Positions 1 to 5,874 are shown, numbered from the stretch's first letter. The stretch is DNA of 7,319 bases from JAWOJB01 sp046484325 (GCA_046484325.1 JAWOJB010000091.1:1-7319); one strand, 5' to 3'. Translations and numbers: made by a program. The notes: generated from the letters alone by a model not told the origin.

Positions 1-695
1 CGGATCGCGGCGAGCTGGGACTTGTCCGACGTCCAGCCGTCGCACTGGCCCGCCAGGAATGCAGCCTGGAGGGTCTCGTTGTCCTCGAACGTCAGCGGGG
101 TGTAGGTGAGCCCGGCGAAGCGGGTCGCCAGGTTGAGCTCGGTGGTGGTGCCCGAGAGCACGCACACCGAGGTGTTCGCCATGTCGTCGACCAAGGTGAT
201 GCCGCTGTCGGCGCGCACCATCATCCCCTGGCCGTCGTAGAAGGTGGTGTGGAGGAAGGTCGCCCCCTCACCGCCATCACGGCTGGCGGTCCAGGTCGTG
301 TTGCGAATCAGCACGTCGATCTCGCCGGACTGGAGGGCGGTGAACCGCTGGGGGGCGGTCAACGCGACGTATTCGACGGCGTCGGCGTCGCCCAGCACCG
401 CCGCTGCCACGGCCTTGCAGAAGTCGATGTCGAAGCCCGAGAAGGTCCCGTCGGCTTCGACGAAGCCGAATCCAGGTACGGCTTCGTTGACCCCGCAGCG
501 GACGCTTCCCCGCTGCTGAACCGCCGCCAGGGTTGCTCCGCTGGGGGCAGGCTGGGCGCCTCCGTTGGACGCGGTGGTCGTGGTGGTCTCCCCGTCTGGG
601 CCGGCCGTGGTCGTGGTTGTGGTGTCCTCGGTGGTCGTGGTACAGGCGGCCAGTGCCAGGATCAGCACGGCCGGAGCGACGAGCCATCGCCTCAT
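1..695 (-). CDS. Amino-acid ABC transporter substrate-binding lipoprotein (AapJ/BztA-like), 3'-truncated by window edge
   Basis: This is an extracytoplasmic solute-binding protein (family 3) that would capture amino acids and hand them to an ABC permease; 231 residues are visible. The start at 695 is fixed by a strong ribosome binding site (GGGAGGAA, about 7 nt upstream). Residues 1-18 form a lipoprotein signal ending in the lipobox LAAC, with Cys18 as the lipidation site. A low-complexity linker with three TTTT runs follows (19-43), as expected for a tether between membrane and binding domain. The binding domain opens with VRCGVNEAVPGFGF (62-75), continues with FDIDFCKAVAAAV (85-97), and carries RNTTWTASRD (128-137), a stretch I associate with the AapJ/BztA general L-amino-acid subgroup. 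TTTELNLATRF and a Cys-containing GQCDGWTSDKSQL segment follow. Relatives are about 340 residues, so roughly 100 C-terminal residues lie beyond the window. The permease genes are not visible. Substrate specificity is inferred from the subgroup only. Confidence 0.92.
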   Translation of the reverse strand, partial: MRRWLVAPAVLILALAACTTTTEDTTTTTTAGPDGETTTTTASNGGAQPAPSGATLAAVQQRGSVRCGVNEAVPGFGFVEADGTFSGFDIDFCKAVAAAVLGDADAVEYVALTAPQRFTALQSGEIDVLIRNTTWTASRDGGEGATFLHTTFYDGQGMMVRADSGITLVDDMANTSVCVLSGTTTELNLATRFAGLTYTPLTFEDNETLQAAFLAGQCDGWTSDKSQLAAI

Positions 696-751
696 GTTGG
701 TTCCTCCCGGGATCGACGGTCTGCGCCGGCATGCGGCGCGGTCGTGCGGAA

Positions 752-781
752 ACCCTAACCCCGGTGTGTCGGCGCGGGCAA
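752..781 (-). promoter_or_regulatory. Candidate promoter of the amino-acid-binding lipoprotein gene
   Basis: On the minus strand, TTGCCC (781-776) lies 18 nt before TAGGGT (757-752), a sigma-70-like -35/-10 pair about 57 nt upstream of the start codon. A perfect 10-bp palindrome, CAACCGGTTG (779-788), overlaps the -35 box and could be an operator. This is a pattern match only; nothing proves transcription. Confidence 0.35.
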
Positions 782-794
782 CCGGTTGTTGCGG

Positions 795-1137
795 TCCCGG
801 TACCAGGAGCCTCGACGGTCGGGGAAGGCTCCGGTTCACCAGGTCGAGGTGACTGGCCGGTGACGGGGCGCGGGGGGAGGTGCCAAACGCGTCCGTCGGC
901 TTCGGGCCTCGTCCCGAGGATCACGTACGCGCGACCCATGTCCGGTAGGTAGGCACACGAGTGCGGAGCATCCAGGGCACCCATCCAACGGATCGGCCTG
1001 CCCTCGACGGCGGGCTCGATGGCCAGGGCCGTGAAGGCGGAGTTGTCGGCATGCGGTCCGAAGTAGTCGGAGGCGCGGCCGATGGCGACGCGCAGCCTCC
1101 CATCCAGGACGCGCTGCTCACCGAACTGCTCCGACGC
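795..1137 (-). pseudogene. NAD(P)-dependent epimerase/dehydratase remnant (5' end deleted, one frameshift)
   Basis: Reading down from about 1130, one minus-strand frame gives GRLRVAIGRASDYFGP, then GRPIRWMGALDAPHSCAYLP, DMGRAYVILG and GRVWHLP. These match the C-terminal substrate-binding half of extended short-chain dehydrogenases annotated as NAD-dependent epimerases, whose relatives read roughly GRASDYFGP...PHTYSYVPD...GRVWHLP. The Rossmann N-terminus and the catalytic YxxxK are absent: an in-frame stop lies at 1140-1138 and the sequence beyond belongs to a different gene. Near 852 the frame breaks after PVTGQ. Shifting it restores HLDLVNRSLPRP, which fits the family's usual TGQEFLDLVNR-type continuation, and similarity fades near 795. 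It therefore lacks the NAD-binding half, has a frameshift, and ends early, so it cannot be functional. The TetR remnant abuts it head to head. Confidence 0.75.
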
Positions 1138-1642
1138 CTACACCGACCTCGCCGAGGCGGTCGAGGAGGCGGCGCGGGGACCGGCGTCGGTGCGGGGTAA
1201 CTTCGAGGCGGCCGTGCTCTCCTATCGCCGGTGGGCGATCGGCAGCTCAACCGGTTCCTGCTGATCTTCGGCACGCCCGTCCCGGGTACGCCGCGCCGGA
1301 GGGGGCCGACGGTCGAGGCGAACCGCCGGATGGGCCAGGTGTTCTTCGGGCTGGCGGCCGAGACGTGGTCCTCCGGGGTGCTCACCGCACCGGACGGAGA
1401 CCTCTCTCTCGGCGAGCCCGAGGTCGCGCTGCTGGAGGAGATCCGGGCGACCGCGCCGGGCTTTCCCGGGGCGTTGATCCCCCGAATGGTGGGCGCGTGG
1501 GCCACTGGCACGACCTCGTGCCCCTCGCGGTCACCAATCAGCTCCACTGGATCTATTCGGACTCCGCTGCGTTCTTTTCAGGTCCCAGGTCGCCGAGATC
1601 CTCCGAGCGGTTCGGCCTGCAGACCTGACGCCGGTCCGGTGA
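1120..1642 (+). pseudogene. TetR/AcrR transcriptional regulator remnant (HTH lost, three frameshifts)
   Basis: Only the C-terminal ligand-binding (WHG-type) domain of a TetR regulator survives, split over three frames. From about 1133, frame 2 reads DAYTDLAEAVEEAARGP and FEAAVLSYRRWAIG. Near 1240 it shifts to NRFLLIFGTPVPG and GPTVEANRRMGQVFFGLAAE, ending IPRMVGAWA. Near 1500 it shifts again to WHDLVPLAVTNQLHWIYSDS, and near 1582 to SQVAEILRAVRPAD with a stop at 1640-1642. Joined up, the pieces follow the family order SYRRWA-FLLIFGTPVPG-GPTVEANRRMGQ-HLHWIYPD-VAEILR. The N-terminal helix-turn-helix is missing because the sequence left of about 1120 codes for the epimerase remnant on the other strand. 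It could not bind DNA as a TetR protein. Sequencing indels could explain some frameshifts but not the missing HTH. Confidence 0.78.
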
Positions 1643-1651
1643 CTAGTCACC
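1638..1651. promoter_or_regulatory. Perfect 14-bp palindrome upstream of the surface-protein gene
   Basis: GGTGACTAGTCACC is a perfect inverted repeat with no spacer. It overlaps the stop codon of the TetR remnant and lies 99 bp upstream of the surface-protein start. TGAC-N2-GTCA symmetry is typical of dimeric regulator operators, so it could be an operator for the surface-protein gene or a relic site. No convincing -35/-10 pair was found between it and the start codon. Confidence 0.35.
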
Positions 1652-1750
1652 CGGAGGGGCCTGGGGATGGATCCCAATCCCGGTGCTTGCGACCCCGATA
1701 GAGACCCTGTGAAGAGAACCAGACGTCAGCACAGGAGTCAGGAGCACATC

Positions 1751-2707
1751 ATGACCAGGATCACGATGGTCACCGTCCACCGGGTGGGGGCCCTCACGGT
1801 CGTTCTCGCCCTTGCCTTGGGTTTCGGCGCCCCGCTCGCACTTGGTGCGAACGAGGTGGCCTGCTCGGGCCCGGCAGCCGCCTCGAACCCGAACTGCCAG
1901 ACGCCTTCGACGACGACGACGACTCAGCCCTCGACGACGACTACCGAGCAGGGTGAGGACACCGAGCAGGGTGAGGGCACCGAGCAGGGTGAGGGCACCG
2001 AGCAGGGTGAGGGCACCGAGCAGGGTGAGGGCACCGAGCAGGGTGAGGGCACCGAGCAGGGTGAGGGCACCGAGCAGGGTGAGGGCGAGAGTGAGCAGCC
2101 CGACCCGAACCACGACGACGAGCTGCCCGGAGAGCAGCCGGGGTCGGAGACTCCGTCGACCGACGACGAGTCAACGAACGAGCAGTCCACGGATGAGGAG
2201 TCGACCGAGCCTGAGTCGACCGAGCCTGAGTCGACCGAGCCTGAGGTGACCGTGGGCGACCCGGTGACCGTCGAGGCACCCGCGGAGGAGCCTGCCACCG
2301 ACGAGCAGCCCCAGGCCGACGAGTCGACCGTGGTGGAGGAGTCTCTGGTCGAGGAGCCCGCAGCCGAAGAGCCCGAGGCCGAGGAGAAGCCCGCCGTCAG
2401 CCGGCCGACCCGGTCGACGACCCCACAGCCCCAGGCCGTCGAGGACCCGGCCGACGATCCCACCGAGACCGAGGAGGTGGTTGCCGAGGAGCCGGTGGCC
2501 GAGACCGCTACGGCGTCCGTGCGTCCGCCGGTCGAGTCGGCACCGGTCGTCGACGAGGAGCCCGAGGTAGTCGAGGTGGTCGAGCTGGCAGCGGAGCCGG
2601 TGGCCGTGGACTCGATTGGGCTGGTGGTCCCGATGGGACTGCTCGGTGCGGCAGGGCTCCTCTTGCTGCTCCTGGCGGCCCGCCGCCGGCGTCACGCCGA
2701 GGACTGA
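1751..2707 (+). CDS. Secreted acidic Thr/Glu-rich repeat protein with C-terminal membrane anchor
   Basis: I do not recognise a named family. The 318-residue protein looks like a cell-surface stalk. Residues 1-33 form a Sec-type signal (positive N-terminus, hydrophobic TVVLALALGFGAPLAL, likely cut near LGA). Two cysteines (38, 49) flank a short segment that could form a disulphide. Thr runs (54-58, 62-65) lead into eight TEQGE(D/G) hexapeptides (65-112), then a long region dominated by Glu, Asp, Thr, Pro and Val, including three STEPE units (151-165). The end (289-310) is a strongly hydrophobic helix followed by RRRRHAED, a membrane anchor with a cytoplasmic basic tail. There is no LPXTG motif, so sortase anchoring is not supported. 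The start at 1751 has AGGAG with a 6-nt spacer; an upstream in-frame ATG at 1667 lacks a ribosome binding site and would bury the signal peptide. A terminator follows at 2734. A structural or adhesive surface role is inference. Confidence 0.82.
   Translation: MTRITMVTVHRVGALTVVLALALGFGAPLALGANEVACSGPAAASNPNCQTPSTTTTTQPSTTTTEQGEDTEQGEGTEQGEGTEQGEGTEQGEGTEQGEGTEQGEGTEQGEGESEQPDPNHDDELPGEQPGSETPSTDDESTNEQSTDEESTEPESTEPESTEPEVTVGDPVTVEAPAEEPATDEQPQADESTVVEESLVEEPAAEEPEAEEKPAVSRPTRSTTPQPQAVEDPADDPTETEEVVAEEPVAETATASVRPPVESAPVVDEEPEVVEVVELAAEPVAVDSIGLVVPMGLLGAAGLLLLLLAARRRRHAED
1943..2086 (+). repeat. 18-bp tandem repeat, 8 copies, inside the surface-protein gene
   Basis: The unit ACCGAGCAGGGTGAGGGC encodes TEQGEG and repeats eight times with no spacer. 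Copies 2-8 are identical at the DNA level; copy 1 differs by one base (GAC for GGC, giving TEQGED). The period is a multiple of three, so copy-number change keeps the frame. A shorter 15-bp in-frame repeat (TCGACCGAGCCTGAG, three copies) lies at 2201-2245. Confidence 0.97.
2201..2245 (+). repeat. 15-bp tandem repeat, 3 copies (STEPE)
   Basis: TCGACCGAGCCTGAG occurs three times in direct succession and encodes STEPE each time. It lies downstream of the 18-bp array in the same gene and extends the acidic stalk. Confidence 0.9.
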
Positions 2708-2733
2708 CCCCGAACCGAGAACGACGACCGAAC

Positions 2734-2764
2734 ATCGGGGGGCCGGATCATCCGGCCCCCCGAT
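2734..2764 (+). terminator. Intrinsic terminator after the surface-protein gene
   Basis: A perfect 14-bp stem (ATCGGGGGGCCGGA pairing with its exact complement at 2751-2764) closes a 3-nt TCA loop, 27 nt after the stop codon at 2707. The following bases (CTTCGT) are only weakly T-rich, as is common in GC-rich actinobacteria. It insulates the surface-protein gene from the aldo/keto reductase. Confidence 0.8.
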
Positions 2765-2781
2765 CTTCGTGGACCGCCCCG

Positions 2782-2795
2782 TAGCATGGCCGCCA
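2782..2795 (+). promoter_or_regulatory. Candidate -10 box for leaderless aldo/keto reductase transcript
   Basis: TAGCAT (2782-2787) fits the actinobacterial TANNNT -10 consensus and ends 7 nt before the ATG at 2795, so transcription could start on the A of that ATG. There is no Shine-Dalgarno sequence. The box also overlaps the alternative ATG at 2786, which argues for the 2795 start. No clear -35 is seen. Confidence 0.4.
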
Positions 2796-3850
2796 TGGAA
2801 CACGTCACGCTCGGAACCAGCGGGCTCCACGTGTCGGTGGCGGCGCTTGGGACGATGACCTTCGGGGCCGAGGCCGACGAGGCGGAGTCCCATCGCATGC
2901 TCGATCGGTTCGTCGAGGCCGGGGGATCGCTCGTCGACACCGCCGACGTCTACACGTCAGGGCTCTCCGAGGAGATCATCGGGCGGTGGATCGTCCGTCG
3001 CGGAGGCACCGAGGGCCTGGTGGTCGCCACCAAGGGCCGGTTCGCCATGGGTCCCGGCCCAAACGACCGGGGCTCCTCCCGTCACCACCTCCAGCGGGCG
3101 GTCGAAGCCAGCCTCCGCCGGCTGTGCGTCGACGCCATCGATCTCTACCAGCTGCACGCATGGGACCCGGCGACCCCGCTCGAGGAGACGCTCGGAGCCC
3201 TCGACGACATGGTGAGGGCCGGAAGGATCCGATACATCGGGGTGTCCAACTTCACCGGGTGGCAGCTGCAACAGGCGATCCTCGTCACGGGTTACGAGGG
3301 CCTGGCGCCCGTCGTGTCGCTGCAACCCCAATACAACCTGCTGGCCCGTGAGATCGAGTGGGAGATCCTCCCCCAGTGCCTGGACGAGGGGATCGCCGTG
3401 CTCCCGTGGTCGCCGCTCGGCGGTGGCTGGCTCACCGGGAAGTACCAGCGGGACGAGATGCCGTCCGGGACGACCCGTCTCGGAGAGAACCCTTCGCGGG
3501 GGGTGGAGGGATACGCCGGTCGCAACGTCGAGCGGACCTGGGCGATCGTGGACGCGGTACACGAGATCGCCATCGCCCATGCCGTTCCCGCCGGCCAGGT
3601 GGCCATCAACTGGCTGGCCGGCCGGCCCGGGGTCACCTCGGTGATCTTGGGGGCGCGAACCGAGGCGCAGCTCGCCGAGAACCTCGGCGCGTGGGACTGG
3701 GAGCTGGCCGGCGACGAGCGCCGCCGCCTGGACGAGGTGAGCGCCCCCGGGATCCCCACCTACCCATACGGATTCCTGGAGAAGTACGCCGGGTACGCCG
3801 TCTGGGAGGAGCTGACCACCCGGGTCGGGCCTCCCGCGATCGGCGACTGA
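2795..3850 (+). CDS. Aldo/keto reductase
   Basis: This is an NAD(P)H-dependent oxidoreductase of the aldo/keto reductase superfamily that would reduce carbonyl substrates in the cytoplasm. The 351-residue protein forms one TIM-barrel domain. The N-terminus LGTSGLHVSVAALGTMTFG is the usual family opening and supports the 2795 start over the in-frame ATG at 2786. All four catalytic residues are visible: Asp48 and Tyr53 (LVDTADVYTSG), Lys80 (VVATKG) and His121 (YQLHAWD). IRYIGVSNF and LQPQYNLLAREIE are conserved barrel segments, and VTSVILGARTEAQLAENL near the C-terminus is the expected coenzyme-binding region. Its length matches the longer, non-eukaryotic AKR subfamilies. It stands alone, between a terminator upstream and a convergent gene pair downstream. 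The substrate cannot be read from the sequence. Confidence 0.94.
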   Translation: MEHVTLGTSGLHVSVAALGTMTFGAEADEAESHRMLDRFVEAGGSLVDTADVYTSGLSEEIIGRWIVRRGGTEGLVVATKGRFAMGPGPNDRGSSRHHLQRAVEASLRRLCVDAIDLYQLHAWDPATPLEETLGALDDMVRAGRIRYIGVSNFTGWQLQQAILVTGYEGLAPVVSLQPQYNLLAREIEWEILPQCLDEGIAVLPWSPLGGGWLTGKYQRDEMPSGTTRLGENPSRGVEGYAGRNVERTWAIVDAVHEIAIAHAVPAGQVAINWLAGRPGVTSVILGARTEAQLAENLGAWDWELAGDERRRLDEVSAPGIPTYPYGFLEKYAGYAVWEELTTRVGPPAIGD

Positions 3851-3859
3851 GCGCCGATC
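3838..3859. terminator. Shared hairpin between convergent aldo/keto reductase and acetyltransferase genes
   Basis: GATCGGCG (3838-3845) pairs perfectly with CGCCGATC (3852-3859) around a 6-nt loop. The loop contains the stop codon of the aldo/keto reductase, and the right arm touches the acetyltransferase stop. Only 7 bp separate the genes, so this hairpin would serve both strands. Neither side has a T-tract, so efficiency is uncertain. Confidence 0.45.
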
Positions 3860-4424
3860 AGAATCGCAGGCGGACGATCGGCCGGGCCGGCTTGCGCCGT
3901 TCGACCTCTTCGAAGCCGGCGTCGAGGAACCAGTCGAGCTCCCCGACGTACAGGCCGGCGGCGCTCACCTCCGAGACTGCCGGATCCCTCGGGTAGGCCT
4001 CGACGGATGACGCCCCGCTCCGGGCGGCGTGGGCAACCGCCCCTTCGAGGAGTGCCCGGGCGATCCCCCGGCGGCGATGCGTCTTCGGAACGTAGAAGCA
4101 CACGATCGACCACACCACTTCGTCCGCGGGTTCACGCCCGGGCCCGACCACCGGCGACCGGACGATCCTCCCGTACTCGGTGCGGGGGGCCACCGACACC
4201 CAGCCGACCGGCTCGCCGTCCTCGTAGGCGAGGAGCCCGGGGCAGGCTCCTTCGGACACCAGGTCCTGCATCCGGCTCCGGTTGGCGGCGTTGCCGTCGC
4301 CGAACTCGCTCGAGGTCGTCCGGAAGAACATGCACCAGCACCCCGAATAGGCGCCCTGGGGCCCGAACAGCCGAGCGAGGTCGTCCCAGCGATCGGCGGT
4401 GACCGGCCGTACCTCGAGGGCCAC
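3858..4424 (-). CDS. GNAT-family N-acetyltransferase with Cys-Trp-Cys motif
   Basis: This is a predicted acetyl-CoA-dependent acyltransferase of 188 residues. The acetyl-CoA pyrophosphate-binding motif A is visible as VCFYVPKTHRRRGIARALLE, with RRRGIA in place of the consensus (Q/R)xxGx(G/A). Near the N-terminus GPQGAYSGCWCMFFR (about 21-35) carries a Cys-Trp-Cys signature that I associate with a GNAT subgroup reading GCWCMWWR; its role is not known to me. The start is a GTG at 4424, only 2 nt after the crotonase stop codon, with no good Shine-Dalgarno. Translational coupling to the crotonase is therefore likely. The same frame stays open upstream to 5186, but that part only shadows the crotonase gene. 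The acceptor substrate is unknown. Confidence 0.85.
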   Translation of the reverse strand: MALEVRPVTADRWDDLARLFGPQGAYSGCWCMFFRTTSSEFGDGNAANRSRMQDLVSEGACPGLLAYEDGEPVGWVSVAPRTEYGRIVRSPVVGPGREPADEVVWSIVCFYVPKTHRRRGIARALLEGAVAHAARSGASSVEAYPRDPAVSEVSAAGLYVGELDWFLDAGFEEVERRKPARPIVRLRF

Positions 4425-4426
4425 GA

Positions 4427-5236
4427 TCAGGTCCCGGTGAACTCGGGTGGCCGTCGCTCCACATAGGCGGCCATCGCCTCCCCCAGGTCGTTGGTCTGGA
4501 GGAAGGCGCTGTTCCACAGCGCCACGTGGTCGAGGGCGGCCGCGGTGGCCATGCCCTCCTCTGCCCGCAGCACGGCCTTGACCCCTTGGACCACGAAGGG
4601 CGAGTTGGCGGCGATCTCCTCGCCCAGCGATTGGGCGGCGGCGTGGAGGGTGTCGACGTCGGGGTACCAATGGTTGATGAGCCCGATGCGCTCGGCCTCG
4701 GCGGCGTCGATGTCGCGGCCGGTATAGGCGAGCTCCGCCGCGTGGCCGCGGGAGATCACCTTGGGCAGGCGCTGGAGGGTGCCGACGTCGGCGACGATGG
4801 CGATCTTCGTCTCCCGCACCGAGAACACCGCGTCGGCCGAGGCGAGCCGGAGGTCGCAGGCCGTGATGAGGTCGATGCCTGCGCCGATGCACCAGCCATG
4901 GACGGCGGCGATCACGGGCACCGGGCACTCCTCGAACGCCGACATCGTGGCCTGCAGCTCCCTTATCTTCCGGTACATGGCCATGCGGCGGATGGCGTCG
5001 GACGGTCCCTCCGGCTGCATCGACATGAGCATCTCGAGGTCGATCCCGACCGTGAAGGCCGAACCGCGGGCGGCCACCACCACGACGCGAGTCTCGGGGT
5101 CGGACGCCAGCCGTTCCAGGGCGCGCGGAATCTCCGTCCACTTCTCGGCCGCGAGCGCGTTCTTCTTGTCCGGCCGGTTCAGCCACAGCCAGCCGACGTG
5201 GCCCTTCCTCTCGATCTCGACATAGCGGAAGCTCAT
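4427..5236 (-). CDS. Crotonase-family protein, dienoyl-CoA isomerase-like (ECH1 type)
   Basis: This 269-residue enoyl-CoA hydratase/isomerase-fold protein acts on acyl-CoA thioesters. The crotonase oxyanion-hole segments are GSAFTVGIDLEML (58-70) and HGWCIGAGIDLITACDLR (113-130). The segment IVADVGTLQRLPKVI (147-161) closely matches the delta3,5-delta2,4-dienoyl-CoA isomerase ECH1, where relatives read LAADVGTLQRLPKVIG. Three acidic residues, Asp122, Glu142 and Asp150, keep the same spacing (20 and 8 residues) as the Asp176/Glu196/Asp204 set of rat ECH1. Classical hydratases carry a Glu pair instead. The likely job is moving double bonds during beta-oxidation of unsaturated fatty acids with odd-numbered double bonds. 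No other beta-oxidation gene is nearby, and the only operon partner is the acetyltransferase. There is no Shine-Dalgarno; a TACCCT box 6 nt upstream suggests a leaderless message. Crotonase fold is near certain; the isomerase call is weaker. Confidence 0.92.
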   Translation of the reverse strand: MSFRYVEIERKGHVGWLWLNRPDKKNALAAEKWTEIPRALERLASDPETRVVVVAARGSAFTVGIDLEMLMSMQPEGPSDAIRRMAMYRKIRELQATMSAFEECPVPVIAAVHGWCIGAGIDLITACDLRLASADAVFSVRETKIAIVADVGTLQRLPKVISRGHAAELAYTGRDIDAAEAERIGLINHWYPDVDTLHAAAQSLGEEIAANSPFVVQGVKAVLRAEEGMATAAALDHVALWNSAFLQTNDLGEAMAAYVERRPPEFTGT

Positions 5237-5242
5237 CCGGCG

Positions 5243-5248
5243 AGGGTA
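5243..5248 (-). promoter_or_regulatory. Candidate -10 box for leaderless crotonase transcript
   Basis: On the minus strand TACCCT (5248-5243) fits TANNNT and ends 6 nt before the crotonase ATG (5236). That spacing suits transcription starting at or next to the start codon. No Shine-Dalgarno or clear -35 is present. Confidence 0.35.
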
Positions 5249-5329
5249 CCGGTCACCCCGGCGGCCCGCGCCAGGTGACGGTGGACCCGGTTCCCGGGTG
5301 CCGGAGATCGGTACATTGCGTGAGGATTG

Positions 5330-5337
5330 AAGGAGGT
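5330..5337 (+). promoter_or_regulatory. Strong ribosome binding site of hsp20
   Basis: AAGGAGGT is a full match to the 16S anti-Shine-Dalgarno, with a 5-nt spacer to the ATG at 5343. It is the strongest such site in the window and fixes the Hsp20 start. A possible -10 (TACATT, 5312-5317) lies upstream. No CIRCE or HAIR heat-shock operator was recognised. Confidence 0.85.
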
Positions 5338-5342
5338 CGCAG

Positions 5343-5792
5343 ATGACGTTGCCCGCCCACCGCCGGGGCCGGGGAGCCGGTTGGGATCCGTTCGCCGAGA
5401 TCGATCGCCTCAGCCGTCAGATAGAAGAGATCTACGGTGGCTGGCCTTCGTTCTCCGAGTTCTCCGAGGAGCACGGGTTCCTCCCCCTCGCCGACATCGA
5501 AGAGAGCGACGACGCCTATACCGTCGAGCTGGAACTGCCGGGGGTGGAGCGACAGGACGTCGACGTGGAGGTCGGCGCCGGGACGCTCCGCGTCACCGGG
5601 GAACGCCGGGACCGACCGCGCTCAGGGGTGATGCGCAGGAGGACCCGGGTCACCGGCAGATTCCACTTCGAGGCGAGCTTCCCGGGGGATCTCGACGAGG
5701 ATGGGGTCACCGCCGATCTCGATCACGGGGTCCTGACGGTCCGGCTCCCGAAGGCCTCGGCCGCCCCCCGGAGGAGGATCGAGATCCGCTGA
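5343..5792 (+). CDS. hsp20: Hsp20/alpha-crystallin small heat-shock protein
   Basis: This is an ATP-independent holdase chaperone that would bind unfolding proteins in the cytoplasm as a large oligomer. The 149 residues are normal for a bacterial small heat-shock protein. The N-terminal arm (1-46) opens with WDPFAEIDRLSRQIEEIY, the usual DPF-x-E-(I/M) helix. The alpha-crystallin domain spans about 47-137: LPLADIEESDDAYTVELELPG, then VTGERRDR, then the signature ADLDHGVLTVRLPK (124-137). The C-terminal tail carries the I-x-I oligomerisation motif as IEI (146-148). The gene is divergent from the crotonase across 106 bp. A weak hairpin about 20 nt after the stop may end it. Regulation by heat is expected from the family, but no known operator is visible. 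Confidence 0.96.
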   Translation: MTLPAHRRGRGAGWDPFAEIDRLSRQIEEIYGGWPSFSEFSEEHGFLPLADIEESDDAYTVELELPGVERQDVDVEVGAGTLRVTGERRDRPRSGVMRRRTRVTGRFHFEASFPGDLDEDGVTADLDHGVLTVRLPKASAAPRRRIEIR

Positions 5793-5812
5793 CGGGGATC
5801 GGTCTCAGCCCT

Positions 5813-5840
5813 CGGCCGACCGGAATGCCTCGGTGGGCCG
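5813..5840 (+). terminator. Possible weak terminator after hsp20
   Basis: CGGCCGACCG (5813-5822) pairs with CGGTGGGCCG (5831-5840) over ten positions with one G-G mismatch and an 8-nt loop. There is no T-tract. It lies about 20 nt after the hsp20 stop and before the nitroreductase promoter region. Confidence 0.35.
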
Positions 5841-5874
5841 GACCCGACCGCCCGCATCAGCTGGTCCCGCCGGA

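Noticed and set aside
696..851. Upstream in-frame extension of the binding lipoprotein into the epimerase remnant
   Set aside because: The frame is open, but the start at 695 has a strong ribosome site and a complete lipoprotein signal, so fusion is not supported.
277..984. Minus-strand 235-residue ORF as an intact protein
   Set aside because: Only its first part (about 984-853) is epimerase-like. The rest is out of frame and overlaps the lipoprotein gene in the wrong frame.
1667..1750. Upstream ATG start for the surface protein
   Set aside because: It would add 28 charged residues before the signal peptide and has no ribosome site, whereas 1751 has one.
1643..2113. Minus-strand ORF with ALTLLG repeats, and other frames over the surface-protein repeats
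   Set aside because: The 18-bp repeat keeps every frame open. The plus-strand frame has the ribosome site, signal peptide and anchor; the others are shadows.
4427..5186. Upstream extension of the acetyltransferase frame, giving a 442-residue protein
   Set aside because: The extension is an arginine-rich shadow of the crotonase gene. GNAT similarity begins at the GTG at 4424.
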